Source of the DNA: Pseudomonadota bacterium
GTDB lineage: Bacteria; Desulfobacterota; Desulfobulbia; Desulfobulbales; Desulfobulbaceae
Direction of reading: 5' to 3'
NCBI GenBank assembly: GCA_009778235.1
Contig: WRKE01000311.1
Span: 1-25,561 of the forward strand
Length of the DNA: 25,561 bases
Each line of letters begins with the position of its first letter. The stretch's first letter is position 1. Positions 1 to 7,321 of this stretch are shown here, in pieces. The translations under genes were made by a program, and so were the position numbers. Under the pieces are notes generated by a model. That model ran no database searches. It saw only the letters and a list, made by a program, of their open reading frames with translations, and was not told the DNA's origin.

Positions 1-1224
1 AATATTTGGGTGCAGAAGGGGGAGACCGACGCCACCCACGATGCCCCGGACCGGAAATTTTACGTCTCCGACCTGATCCGGGCCTACCACCGCAACATCC
101 CCGACGGGGTGCACGACCTCTTTTCCCATGTGGTGGCCCTCGATATGAGCGATATCCCCGGTTCGACCCTCCAGCGGTACGCCCTGGAAGACAAGGAGCC
201 GATCTATATCGACCGCAATCGGGTACGGGCCCTGGGATTCGGTTCGGTGGAGGCCAGAATCTTCAACCGTGACCTGCTGCAGCAGCGTGGTGCGATCCAG
301 CATGATCCCGATGCCCTGGCCCTGGCCATCAAGGGGCTCTGGGCACTGCGGCAGGCTGGCTATCTCCGGCAGCCCGAGCGCAAGGAGACCCTGCCGGCCG
401 CTGATTTTGCCGTTGCCAGCGGGCATGGGACCAATCCGGCGCCCTGTCTGCGCTACGAAAAAATTCGTTCGATCCTGCATCTCCTCGGCACCGAGCAGAT
501 CAGCGCCGATTCGCTGGCCATGGTCAAAACGACCGAGCAGGAGCGGAAGTGGGTCATGGACCGGGTGGTGGAAATCGTTTTTCGCCATCCCGACATCTCG
601 GTGGATCACCTCCAGTTCATCCGCGGCATCACCCTGGTGGAACCGGAATCATGGAAGCGCTGCCAGGAATGGGACAACATCTATTCGTTTTACGATCCCC
701 ATGACCAGCGCATCAAGATCCGCCAGGATCAGGTGGGCAACCTCAACCGTTTCGAGATGGTCTTTCTGGTGGCCCTGGGCCAGTCGCTCTTGGGCAATTA
801 TATTCAGGAGAAGCGCATCGAGGATCTGGTTCATGGCAGCGAGGTGATGGGCCGGGTGTACCGGGTGCGGGTCAGGGACCAGGGGCAGTTGGTGAGTTTC
901 CTTACGCCCGGGGACATTGACACCTACCTGCGGCTGTCCCGGATGTATCGGCTGCAATCAGGTGATCGCGTGTATACCCGGGTGATCAACCCCGGCGAGG
1001 GATTCACTCCTCCTGGCCTATTTTTTGGCCTCTTTTACGCCTGGTATCTGGACAATCGCTTTGCAACCAATATAGAATATAAGATGTCCATCATGCGGAA
1101 CACCATATCCGACCTTATTCCCGAACAGGTCAAGATTGTTGACCGGAGACGTCGGACCATTGATTTCTTTCGGGAGCGGATATTCCGACAGCGTTCCCCA
1201 TCCTTGTCCGGAGCAGTCGGATGA
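1..1224 (+). CDS. Unrecognised protein, first gene of the phosphorelay cluster; 5' end probably outside window
   Basis: The frame is open from base 1, and the first possible start (GTG at 10) has no room for a ribosome binding site, so the gene probably begins upstream. About 407 codons are visible. I do not recognise the family. The protein is soluble-looking, rich in Arg, Asp and aromatic residues, with no signal peptide or clear membrane segment. A conserved-looking stretch rich in Gly, Phe and Tyr near residues 340-365 (PPGLFFGLFYAWYLDNRF) is hydrophobic but contains charged residues. The stop overlaps the next start by four bases (ATGA), so it is translationally coupled to a histidine kinase. 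It may be an input or effector partner of that kinase, but this rests on context only. Confidence 0.75.
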   Translation, partial: NIWVQKGETDATHDAPDRKFYVSDLIRAYHRNIPDGVHDLFSHVVALDMSDIPGSTLQRYALEDKEPIYIDRNRVRALGFGSVEARIFNRDLLQQRGAIQHDPDALALAIKGLWALRQAGYLRQPERKETLPAADFAVASGHGTNPAPCLRYEKIRSILHLLGTEQISADSLAMVKTTEQERKWVMDRVVEIVFRHPDISVDHLQFIRGITLVEPESWKRCQEWDNIYSFYDPHDQRIKIRQDQVGNLNRFEMVFLVALGQSLLGNYIQEKRIEDLVHGSEVMGRVYRVRVRDQGQLVSFLTPGDIDTYLRLSRMYRLQSGDRVYTRVINPGEGFTPPGLFFGLFYAWYLDNRFATNIEYKMSIMRNTISDLIPEQVKIVDRRRRTIDFFRERIFRQRSPSLSGAVG

Positions 1225-2984
1225 ATACTACTCTTCTCCTCGCGATCTGCTGCTTGTTGGCAGTCTACACCCTCTGCTCGATTCTCTACCATGCCCTCCG
1301 GTGGAGAACCCAACGGACAAGCCGCACCCTTGACGCCACCCCAGCGCAATCTTTGTCCAGTCAAGCCGCATCCCCTGAACCAGACGACGCCGGCGCCGCC
1401 CTTACAATCGATCCTGTCCTGCAACGGGTCGTGGATGCGTGGCAATACACCTTCGACGTCATCGTCGATCCGGTGCTCGTTCTCGACAGCGACCTGAAGA
1501 TTGTCAAGGGTAACCGGGCCGCCCACCAACTGCTGGCGGCCACCGGCGAATCCATTGCCGGGCACCCCTGCCACCAGTTGTTCGCGGCCAGCGGCCAGGT
1601 TTGCCCCGGCTGTCCCACCCAGAAGGTTTTCCAGGAAAAAACGCCCCATTGCCAGGAGATCAGCCATGGGTATCTGGGCAAGATCTTCATGGTCAGCTAC
1701 TCACCCCTGTTCAACGGCGACCGGGTTGTCGGCTATGTGCTTTCACCCAAGGACATCAGCCACCAGCGTAACCTGGAAAAGCGTCTGCTCCATGCCCACA
1801 AGCTGGAGTCCATTGCCACCCTGGCCGGGGGCATTGCCCACGATTTCAACAATATCCTCGGCGCGGTCCTTGGCAATGCCGATCTTTTGCTCTATCGTCT
1901 CCGGGCCGGGGCCCAGGAGGCATCCGGGGCCAGTCCGGTAGTGACCCAGAGCGAAATCACCGAACACCTTCAGGCTATCAAACGGGCCGGGATCAGGGCC
2001 AAGATCCTGGTCGGGCAGATCCTCACCTTCAGCAGCCAGTCGACCCATCAACGGTGCCCGCTGCTGATCGCCCCGGTGGTCAAGGAGTCCTGCCGGCTGC
2101 TGCGCTCCACCTTGCCCGCGACCATTGAACTGAAGGTCGCCGTCCCTGAAGGAATTGGCATGATTCATGCCGACTCCGGTCAGATCCAGCAGGTGATCAT
2201 GCATCTATGCACCAATGCCGCCCAGTCGCTGCCAAACGAGACCGGGGTGATCGAGGTCTCCCTGCGCGAGATCGTGGTCGGGAGGGTCGAGCAGCTCCGC
2301 TATCCCGATCTTGATTTGGGGCATTACGCGGTGTTGACCGTCGCCGACACCGGCCGGGGCATGCCGCCGGAGACGCTTCAGCGCATCTTTGATCCCTTTT
2401 ACACCACCAAGGAGGTGGGTCAGGGGACCGGCATGGGGCTGGCGGTACTCCATGGCATCATCGCGGCCCATGACGGCGTGATCGATGTCTCCTCCGCCGT
2501 GGACAAAGGAACGGTGTTTACCGTGTTTTTTCCACGCCTTCCCGATGAGGGCGGCGGCGAAGGTAAGCAGGAACATGGCGCGCAGGGTGTGCCGCATGGG
2601 ACCGGCACCATTTTGTTTGTTGACGACGAGGAGGATATTGTGACCATGCGCACCCGCATGCTTTCCATGCTGGGCTATCGGGTGCTGCCCGCGACCAGTC
2701 CCGAGCAGGCGCTGTCCATTCTTACCAAGGGAGAAGAGCAGGTTGATCTGCTGATAACCGACCATACCATGCCGAGGATGACCGGCTTGCAACTGGCGGA
2801 TCAGGCCCACGCGCTCCGGGCGGATCTGCCCATTATCCTCTGCTCGGGTTACAGCGAGATATTGACCATGGAAGAAGCCCAGCGGCACTGGATTCAGCGG
2901 TTTCTGGCCAAACCTGTAGATATGCGGTTACTGGCCATTGCCGTCCATGAGATTCTGGCTGGCCGGAAAAGGGAGGGCGGATGA
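1221..2984 (+). CDS. Membrane-anchored PAS hybrid histidine kinase with C-terminal receiver
   Basis: Sensor kinase of 587 residues. In order: one N-terminal membrane segment (about 4-25), a PAS domain (about 75-180), a HisKA dimerisation helix with phosphoacceptor His207 in the AHDFNN H-box, a HATPase_c domain (N, G1 box DTGRGMPP, G2 box GTGMGLAV), and a receiver whose phosphoacceptor is Asp514 in LITDHTMP, with the conserved Lys in AKP. Almost nothing lies outside the membrane, so sensing is probably cytoplasmic through PAS. PAS holds four cysteines (117, 128, 131, 144), including a CPGC pair, which could bind metal or sense redox; this is inferred. The start overlaps the previous stop by ATGA and the stop overlaps the next gene in the same way, indicating one operon. 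Confidence 0.93.
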   Translation: MNTTLLLAICCLLAVYTLCSILYHALRWRTQRTSRTLDATPAQSLSSQAASPEPDDAGAALTIDPVLQRVVDAWQYTFDVIVDPVLVLDSDLKIVKGNRAAHQLLAATGESIAGHPCHQLFAASGQVCPGCPTQKVFQEKTPHCQEISHGYLGKIFMVSYSPLFNGDRVVGYVLSPKDISHQRNLEKRLLHAHKLESIATLAGGIAHDFNNILGAVLGNADLLLYRLRAGAQEASGASPVVTQSEITEHLQAIKRAGIRAKILVGQILTFSSQSTHQRCPLLIAPVVKESCRLLRSTLPATIELKVAVPEGIGMIHADSGQIQQVIMHLCTNAAQSLPNETGVIEVSLREIVVGRVEQLRYPDLDLGHYAVLTVADTGRGMPPETLQRIFDPFYTTKEVGQGTGMGLAVLHGIIAAHDGVIDVSSAVDKGTVFTVFFPRLPDEGGGEGKQEHGAQGVPHGTGTILFVDDEEDIVTMRTRMLSMLGYRVLPATSPEQALSILTKGEEQVDLLITDHTMPRMTGLQLADQAHALRADLPIILCSGYSEILTMEEAQRHWIQRFLAKPVDMRLLAIAVHEILAGRKREGG

Positions 2985-3349
2985 GAATTTTGGTTATTGA
3001 CGACGACGATCAAATGCGGGTCCTGCTGCGGCAGGTGATGGAATGGGCCGGCCATGAGGTGATCGAAGCCGCCAACGGCAGGGAGGGGGTGCAAAAATTC
3101 CGCAAGCAGCCGGCGGATCTGGTCATTACCGATTTGATCATGCCTGAACAGGAAGGGCTGGAAACCATCAGTTCGCTGAAAAAGGAATATCCAGATCTCA
3201 AGATCATCGCCATCTCCGGAGGCGGCCGCATCGGGCCCGAGGCCTACCTGCCGGCGGCGCAGGAATTGGGTGCCAACAAGGTGTTCAGTAAGCCGTTTGA
3301 TGTTCGTGAACTGGCTGAAACGATCAAGGAGCTGTTTTGTCATGAGTGA
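2981..3349 (+). CDS. Single-domain CheY-like response regulator
   Basis: A stand-alone receiver of 122 residues with no output domain. It has the acidic pocket near the N-terminus (VIDDDD), phosphoacceptor Asp51 in ITDLIMP, the Ser/Thr position in AISGGG and the conserved Lys in FSKPFD. A GGGAGG Shine-Dalgarno lies a few bases upstream of the ATG. It overlaps the hybrid kinase before it by four bases and the hybrid kinase after it by eight. Single receivers between two hybrid kinases commonly shuttle phosphate or act by protein contact. Here it is the likely intermediate of the local phosphorelay; the partner is inferred from position. Confidence 0.93.
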   Translation: MRILVIDDDDQMRVLLRQVMEWAGHEVIEAANGREGVQKFRKQPADLVITDLIMPEQEGLETISSLKKEYPDLKIIAISGGGRIGPEAYLPAAQELGANKVFSKPFDVRELAETIKELFCHE

Positions 3350-5306
3350 CATACAAGTATTAGTGGTCGATAATAGCCCGGTCATCCGTCGGTTCATGGA
3401 ATATGTCCTGGTGGCGGAGGGCTGTGCCGTGCAGGTGGCCGAAAATGGTCTGGAAGCCTTGGATCGCATGGCCGAATCTCGCCCCGATGTCATCTTCATT
3501 GATCTGATCATGCCCAAGATCGACGGCGAGAAACTCAGCCTCATCATTCGCAACACCCCGGAGCTTGCGGATATCTTCCTGGTGGTCCTGTCCGGCGTCG
3601 CCCTGGAGGACAACGATGTCAGCCAGCGGATCAAGGCTGATATGTACATCGCCAAGGGGCCGGGTGCTGTGATGAAGGGCCATGTCAAGGCCGCCCTGGA
3701 CCGCTACCGCGCCAACCAGCGGGAAGCCGCCGGGGTTATCCATGGGCTGGATGGGCTCTATCCGCGCGAGGTCACCAGTGAACTGCTGCTCAGTAAAAGA
3801 CATAACGATATGATCCTGGCCCGGATGGCCGAGGGCGTGGTCGAACTCAACCATCAGGGCCGGATCGTCATGGTCAACGCCGCTGCCACCGCCCTGTTCA
3901 ATGAACCCGAAGCCCAGGTTCTGGGGAGCTGTCTTGCCTCCCTGGTGTCGCCGGAGGCTGGAAACCGGATCGTGGCCTGGATGGAACAACTGGGACTTCA
4001 ATCAACGCTTGAGCCGCTGCGCTTTACCTATGACGATCCGGTGCTGATGGGCGATCGCCAGGTGACCTGCACCCTGGCGCCGATGATTGAGGGCGAAACC
4101 TTTTTCTTCATTGGTATCCTCCAGGACGTGACCCAGCGCAAGATGCTGGAAGCACGGCAGCGGCATCTGGAAAAGGAGCTGCAACGAATCCGCAGACTGG
4201 AGGCCATGTCGTTGATGGCCAGCGGGATTTCCCATGATTTCAATAATCTGATGACCATCATCTGCGGCAATGTTGAAATGGCCCGCTATGTCAGCCGGGA
4301 CGAGAGCGTCGAGCATCTGCTCAACGAGGCGACCAAGGCGATCAATCTGACTACCCAGTTGCTCCGTCAGCTCACCACCTTTTCCGACAATTATCTGCCC
4401 CAGAGATCCAATGTGCGGTTGTGCGACCTGGTCGCCGCGATCCTGGAACAGGAACTGACCTTTACCAAGATCAAATATCAGGTGGTGTGCAACGACGACG
4501 GCCTGGCGATGTCCGTGGATCCCATCCTGGTCAGCCAGGTGTTCAGCAATCTGGTGAGCAACGCCGTTGCCGTCCTGGATGACAACGGTCAGATCGGGGT
4601 GACGATCGACCGGGTCGACGGCGGTCAGGAGGCGGTGGCAACCGATCGTTCTCTGCCGGGCGGGGAATTGGTGCGAATCGAGTTTCTCGATTCCGGGCCA
4701 GGCATTGACCCGTCCATTGTCGACCAGGTTTTTGACCCCTATTTTTCAACCAAACAGAAGGGAATCCAGAAAGGGATGGGCCTGGGACTGACGATTGTCC
4801 ATGCCATCATCAAGAAGCACGGCGGCGCGGTCTGGATCGAGAATCCACCCGAAGGCGGTTGCGCGGTCAAGATGTATTTGCCGGTCCAGACAGCGGTGTC
4901 GGCCAGTTCTCAAGACCATGTCCGGATGGGGGCTGGCCGGTGGGTTCTGGTTATGGACGACGAAGAAGTGATGCGGGTGATCAATAAAAAGATGTTCGAA
5001 CATTTCGGCTGCAGTGTCATGCTGGCCAGCAACGGCCGGGAGGCGATCGAACTGTACCGGCAGCAATTGACCAAGGGCCAGCGGTTTGACCTGGTGCTCC
5101 TGGATCTGGTGGTCCATGGTGGTCTGGGCGGGATGGAAGCCGCCAGCACCATCAGTGCCTTGGACCCGGAGGCCGTGCTGGTGGCCATCAGCGGCGATAG
5201 TACCAGTGAGGTCATGCAAAACTGCGGCGACTACCACTTTGCCGCTTCCCTGGCCAAACCCTTTGCCATCGACTCGGTCAAAGAGCTGGTGGAACGTTTT
5301 CTTTGA
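3342..5306 (+). CDS. Hybrid histidine kinase, REC-PAS-HisKA-HATPase-REC
   Basis: A soluble kinase of 654 residues with no membrane segment. Order: N-terminal receiver (phosphoacceptor Asp54 in FIDLIMP), PAS domain (about 165-270), short coiled linker, HisKA with His298 in SHDFNN, HATPase_c (DSGPGIDP and GMGLGLTI boxes), and a C-terminal receiver with Asp588 in LLDL and Lys in AKPF. The ATG at 3342 is chosen because AAGGAG lies ten bases upstream and the homology starts there; upstream in-frame codons overlap the previous gene. An N-terminal receiver lets the kinase be controlled by another kinase, plausibly its two operon partners. There is no DNA-binding output, so the regulated process cannot be read from the sequence. 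Confidence 0.92.
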   Translation: MSDIQVLVVDNSPVIRRFMEYVLVAEGCAVQVAENGLEALDRMAESRPDVIFIDLIMPKIDGEKLSLIIRNTPELADIFLVVLSGVALEDNDVSQRIKADMYIAKGPGAVMKGHVKAALDRYRANQREAAGVIHGLDGLYPREVTSELLLSKRHNDMILARMAEGVVELNHQGRIVMVNAAATALFNEPEAQVLGSCLASLVSPEAGNRIVAWMEQLGLQSTLEPLRFTYDDPVLMGDRQVTCTLAPMIEGETFFFIGILQDVTQRKMLEARQRHLEKELQRIRRLEAMSLMASGISHDFNNLMTIICGNVEMARYVSRDESVEHLLNEATKAINLTTQLLRQLTTFSDNYLPQRSNVRLCDLVAAILEQELTFTKIKYQVVCNDDGLAMSVDPILVSQVFSNLVSNAVAVLDDNGQIGVTIDRVDGGQEAVATDRSLPGGELVRIEFLDSGPGIDPSIVDQVFDPYFSTKQKGIQKGMGLGLTIVHAIIKKHGGAVWIENPPEGGCAVKMYLPVQTAVSASSQDHVRMGAGRWVLVMDDEEVMRVINKKMFEHFGCSVMLASNGREAIELYRQQLTKGQRFDLVLLDLVVHGGLGGMEAASTISALDPEAVLVAISGDSTSEVMQNCGDYHFAASLAKPFAIDSVKELVERFL

Positions 5307-5317
5307 GCTGCCGGGAG

Positions 5318-5349
5318 GGGACAGGGTATGCTTGCCGCCCTCGTGTCCC
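5318..5349 (+). other. Hairpin between the kinase cluster and the J-domain gene
   Basis: GGGAC-AGGG (5318-5326) pairs with CCCT (5338-5341) and GTCCC (5345-5349), leaving a three-base bulge. The hairpin follows the kinase stop by 11 bases. There is no T-run behind it, so it is not a standard intrinsic terminator. It could slow or stop transcription with Rho, or protect the mRNA end. Confidence 0.4.
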
Positions 5350-5370
5350 GCTGTTTGCGCGTGAACCTGT

Positions 5371-6381
5371 ATGTACCTAGCCCGAAAGGAAACCGGTCCC
5401 CGGCAATACCAATATGCGCTCCGGGAATCCTACTTAAGCGGCGGGGTGTTCTACTCCCGCGAGGTGGCTGAACTGGGGCCGGACCCCGGCCGCTGTCTCG
5501 TCTATCCCGATGAATCCTCCTTCCATCTCGATGAAGAATTCCTCCGCCGCCTGCGCGAGCAGGGCGTGAGTACATCGTATACCGAACTGGAGGATTTGTT
5601 TTTTCCCTTTGTCGATCCCTACATCAAGAATCGGCTGCGGCCGTTTCGCCAGCGGCACCAGTACCGCAATTGGCAGCCGGCAAGTCAGAGCCTGCTGGCG
5701 CGGATTATGACCGAGACCCAGGCCTTTGACCGCCGCCGCATCCACTTCCTGCGTTTAGGGAGAACCTCGGCTGAAACCATCGACAAGACCCTGGCGATGT
5801 ACATCGTGCTGCTCGACAAGAGCCGCGATGAGATCGAGCAGATGATCCTTGAGCGTGAACAGCTCCTGCTGCCCCGTGAATACCAGAGCTACCTGTTCAC
5901 CATCTTCGACCTGCAGCGGTTTTTCCACGAGAGCTACGCCCGTTCCATCCCCCAGGCCCTTGACCGGCAACAACTGGACGCGGTCCTGGTTGAGGAGATT
6001 TGTCGGGTGGCGGTGGACGTGGAGTTCTGGCAGGGCTTTCCCCTGGGCAATCGGCTGCCGTACCCGCTGATCCGTTATCTGATCATGTACTTCGACTCTC
6101 TCCCCGAGGAACCGGTATCCTGGGCCAATTTCGGCAATTCGGCCCGTTCCGGACGTTCTCACCGGCGGCCGATGCCTTCCGCAAAAACTGTGTCCCGCCA
6201 CCAGGCCTTTGCCATGTTCGGGATCAATGCCGAGCAGTTGGCTGCAATGCGCAAACAGGACCTCACCCGTCTCTACCGGCAGAAGGCCCTTGAACTGCAC
6301 CCGGACCATGGTGGCGATCCCGAGCGGTTTATCCGCCTGACCGCAGCCTATGAAGAGCTGCTGTTCTCTGTAAAAATATAA
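5371..6381 (+). CDS. Protein with C-terminal J domain (DnaJ-like co-chaperone)
   Basis: A 336-residue protein. The last 60 or so residues form a J domain: helix II with basic residues (LTRLYRQKALEL), the invariant HPD at 310-312, and helix III ending AYEELL. Through HPD such domains stimulate the ATPase of an Hsp70 (DnaK). The N-terminal 270 residues are not recognised; they are helical-looking and rich in Arg, Leu and Tyr, and probably bind the client. Having J at the C-terminus is the reverse of DnaJ. ATG 5371 is the first start after an in-frame stop; the Shine-Dalgarno is weak. The last codons (after AYEELL) appear to have been supplied by an inserted islet; a similar tail lies at 8781-8828. 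Confidence 0.85.
   Translation: MYLARKETGPRQYQYALRESYLSGGVFYSREVAELGPDPGRCLVYPDESSFHLDEEFLRRLREQGVSTSYTELEDLFFPFVDPYIKNRLRPFRQRHQYRNWQPASQSLLARIMTETQAFDRRRIHFLRLGRTSAETIDKTLAMYIVLLDKSRDEIEQMILEREQLLLPREYQSYLFTIFDLQRFFHESYARSIPQALDRQQLDAVLVEEICRVAVDVEFWQGFPLGNRLPYPLIRYLIMYFDSLPEEPVSWANFGNSARSGRSHRRPMPSAKTVSRHQAFAMFGINAEQLAAMRKQDLTRLYRQKALELHPDHGGDPERFIRLTAAYEELLFSVKI
6346..6363 (+). repeat. Left copy of islet-flanking direct repeat (possible attL)
   Basis: GCCTATGAAGAGCTGCTG inside the 3' end of the J-domain gene. It matches 8796-8813 at 16 of 18 bases, with the last 12 identical. The two copies bracket the A+T-richer islet with its integrase remnant, as expected for attachment-site halves; this role is inferred. 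Confidence 0.5.
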
Positions 6382-6479
6382 TTGTTACAATCTGTTATAT
6401 GTAGATGGCCGCGGATAAAGGCTGCCAAGAGTTACCAGTGTCCCCTCGTGGCTGGGCGAGGGCGTGAACAAGAAAATCC

Positions 6480-6520
6480 TTGTTACATGTAACAATACGC
6501 GCTATTGCTACATGTAACCA
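6480..6520. promoter_or_regulatory. Twin palindromic operator upstream of the toxin-antitoxin genes
   Basis: A perfect 16-base palindrome TTGTTACATGTAACAA (6480-6495) and an imperfect copy TTGCTACATGTAACCA (6505-6520) are centred 25 bases apart, immediately before the antitoxin Shine-Dalgarno. A further half-site TTGTTACA lies near 6382-6390. Paired palindromes ahead of a toxin-antitoxin operon are typical autorepression sites. The second copy would also shield the ribosome binding region. No convincing -10 box could be assigned. Confidence 0.6.
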
Positions 6521-6531
6521 AGGAGGGCGCC

Positions 6532-6741
6532 ATGGGTTTACTAGCCGAAAGAGTAGAAAAACACAGGAATAAACTGCGAAAGGCGGGATTGCGACCCGTG
6601 CAGATTTGGGTGCCGGATGCCCGCCGCCCTGGGTTTGCGGAAGAATGCCGCCGGCAATCCCTGGCATTGAAGAACGACCCGCACGAATCAGAAATCATGG
6701 CCTGGATCGAAGCCGCAACAGATACGTCTGAGTGGGAATGA
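6532..6741 (+). CDS. MazE-family (DUF3018-type) antitoxin
   Basis: A 69-residue protein with the family signature GLRPVQIWVPDARRPGFAEE near residues 18-37, a region rich in Arg and Trp, followed by an acidic C-terminal tail (EIMAWIEAATDTSEW) of the kind that occupies the toxin's active site. The start at 6532 is chosen because AAGGAGG lies 5-6 bases upstream; a longer frame from a TTG at 6505 would run through the operator. Its stop overlaps the toxin start by four bases. The antitoxin should neutralise the downstream RNase and, with it, repress the operon at the palindromes just upstream. Confidence 0.85.
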   Translation: MGLLAERVEKHRNKLRKAGLRPVQIWVPDARRPGFAEECRRQSLALKNDPHESEIMAWIEAATDTSEWE

Positions 6742-7067
6742 TGCGTGGCGAAATCGTGGCAGTGGTCCTGCCAGGGGCTTACGGCAAACCACGCCCAGCA
6801 TTGATTGTGCAGTCTGACCTTTTCGATGCCCACCCTTCCGTATCTGTTTTGTCGATCACCAGCGAATTGCGCGACACGCCTCTTTTTCGCATATCAATAT
6901 CCCCCACAGCGGAAAACGGCCTGCAAAAAACATCTCAAATCATGCTGGATAAAACGACGACTATCCCAAGAGAAAAAATAGGCGGTGTCATCGGCAAAGC
7001 CGGCGATGCGATCATGCAGGAGGTGGACAGATGTTTAGCGTTATTTCTTGGCATCTCTGGACAATAA
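6738..7067 (+). CDS. PemK/MazF-family toxin (endoribonuclease)
   Basis: A 109-residue MazF fold. Visible: the N-terminal strand RGEIVAVVLPG, the conserved GKPRPALIVQ segment with its Arg, the Thr/Ser turn VLSITSEL that carries the catalytic Thr in the family, and the C-terminal helix with conserved VDRCLALFLG. Family members cut mRNA at short sequence motifs and arrest growth when the antitoxin decays. ATG 6738 overlaps the antitoxin stop (ATGA); a second ATG follows directly. The toxin looks complete. It is carried in the A+T-richer islet, and may have helped the islet persist. Confidence 0.88.
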   Translation: MMRGEIVAVVLPGAYGKPRPALIVQSDLFDAHPSVSVLSITSELRDTPLFRISISPTAENGLQKTSQIMLDKTTTIPREKIGGVIGKAGDAIMQEVDRCLALFLGISGQ

Positions 7068-7321
7068 TCCCGCGAACCGATGCGCCTCAGCTCACTCCCA
7101 AAACAGAAGACGGATGCCGCCTCATACGAAGACGACGATGAGTTGGTAAATATCTTTGAAACCGAGTCCAAACGTGTATCTGCGCCCGCTCTACACCGAG
7201 CTTTACCAGCAGTGGGATATGACCGGCGTGAGGTTCAGTATTATCGGGGTCGTGGTGTTCAAGGGGATGAGGTTGTGGAAATGTGACCTTGGTTTGGCAA
7301 AGGGCGTGATGGAGAAAGGCT
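7068..7321 (+). other. Gap with unrecognised short ORFs, no supported gene
   Basis: About 250 bases between the toxin and the lipoprotein. One short frame starts at ATG 7080 (68 codons, acidic N-terminal half); another starts at TTG 7156 and runs to 7344 with a hydrophobic centre (FSIIGVVVF). Neither has a good ribosome binding site, and they overlap in different frames. Either may be a gene remnant within the islet. The end holds GGAG at 7311-7314, which serves the next gene. Confidence 0.35.

Noticed and set aside
2205..2888. Minus-strand open frame of 227 codons opposite the first hybrid kinase
   Set aside because: It lies antisense to HATPase and receiver domains with clear motifs; no ribosome binding site or recognisable product.
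7080..7286. Short acidic ORF as a gene
   Set aside because: No ribosome binding site, no recognisable domain, and a competing frame overlaps it.
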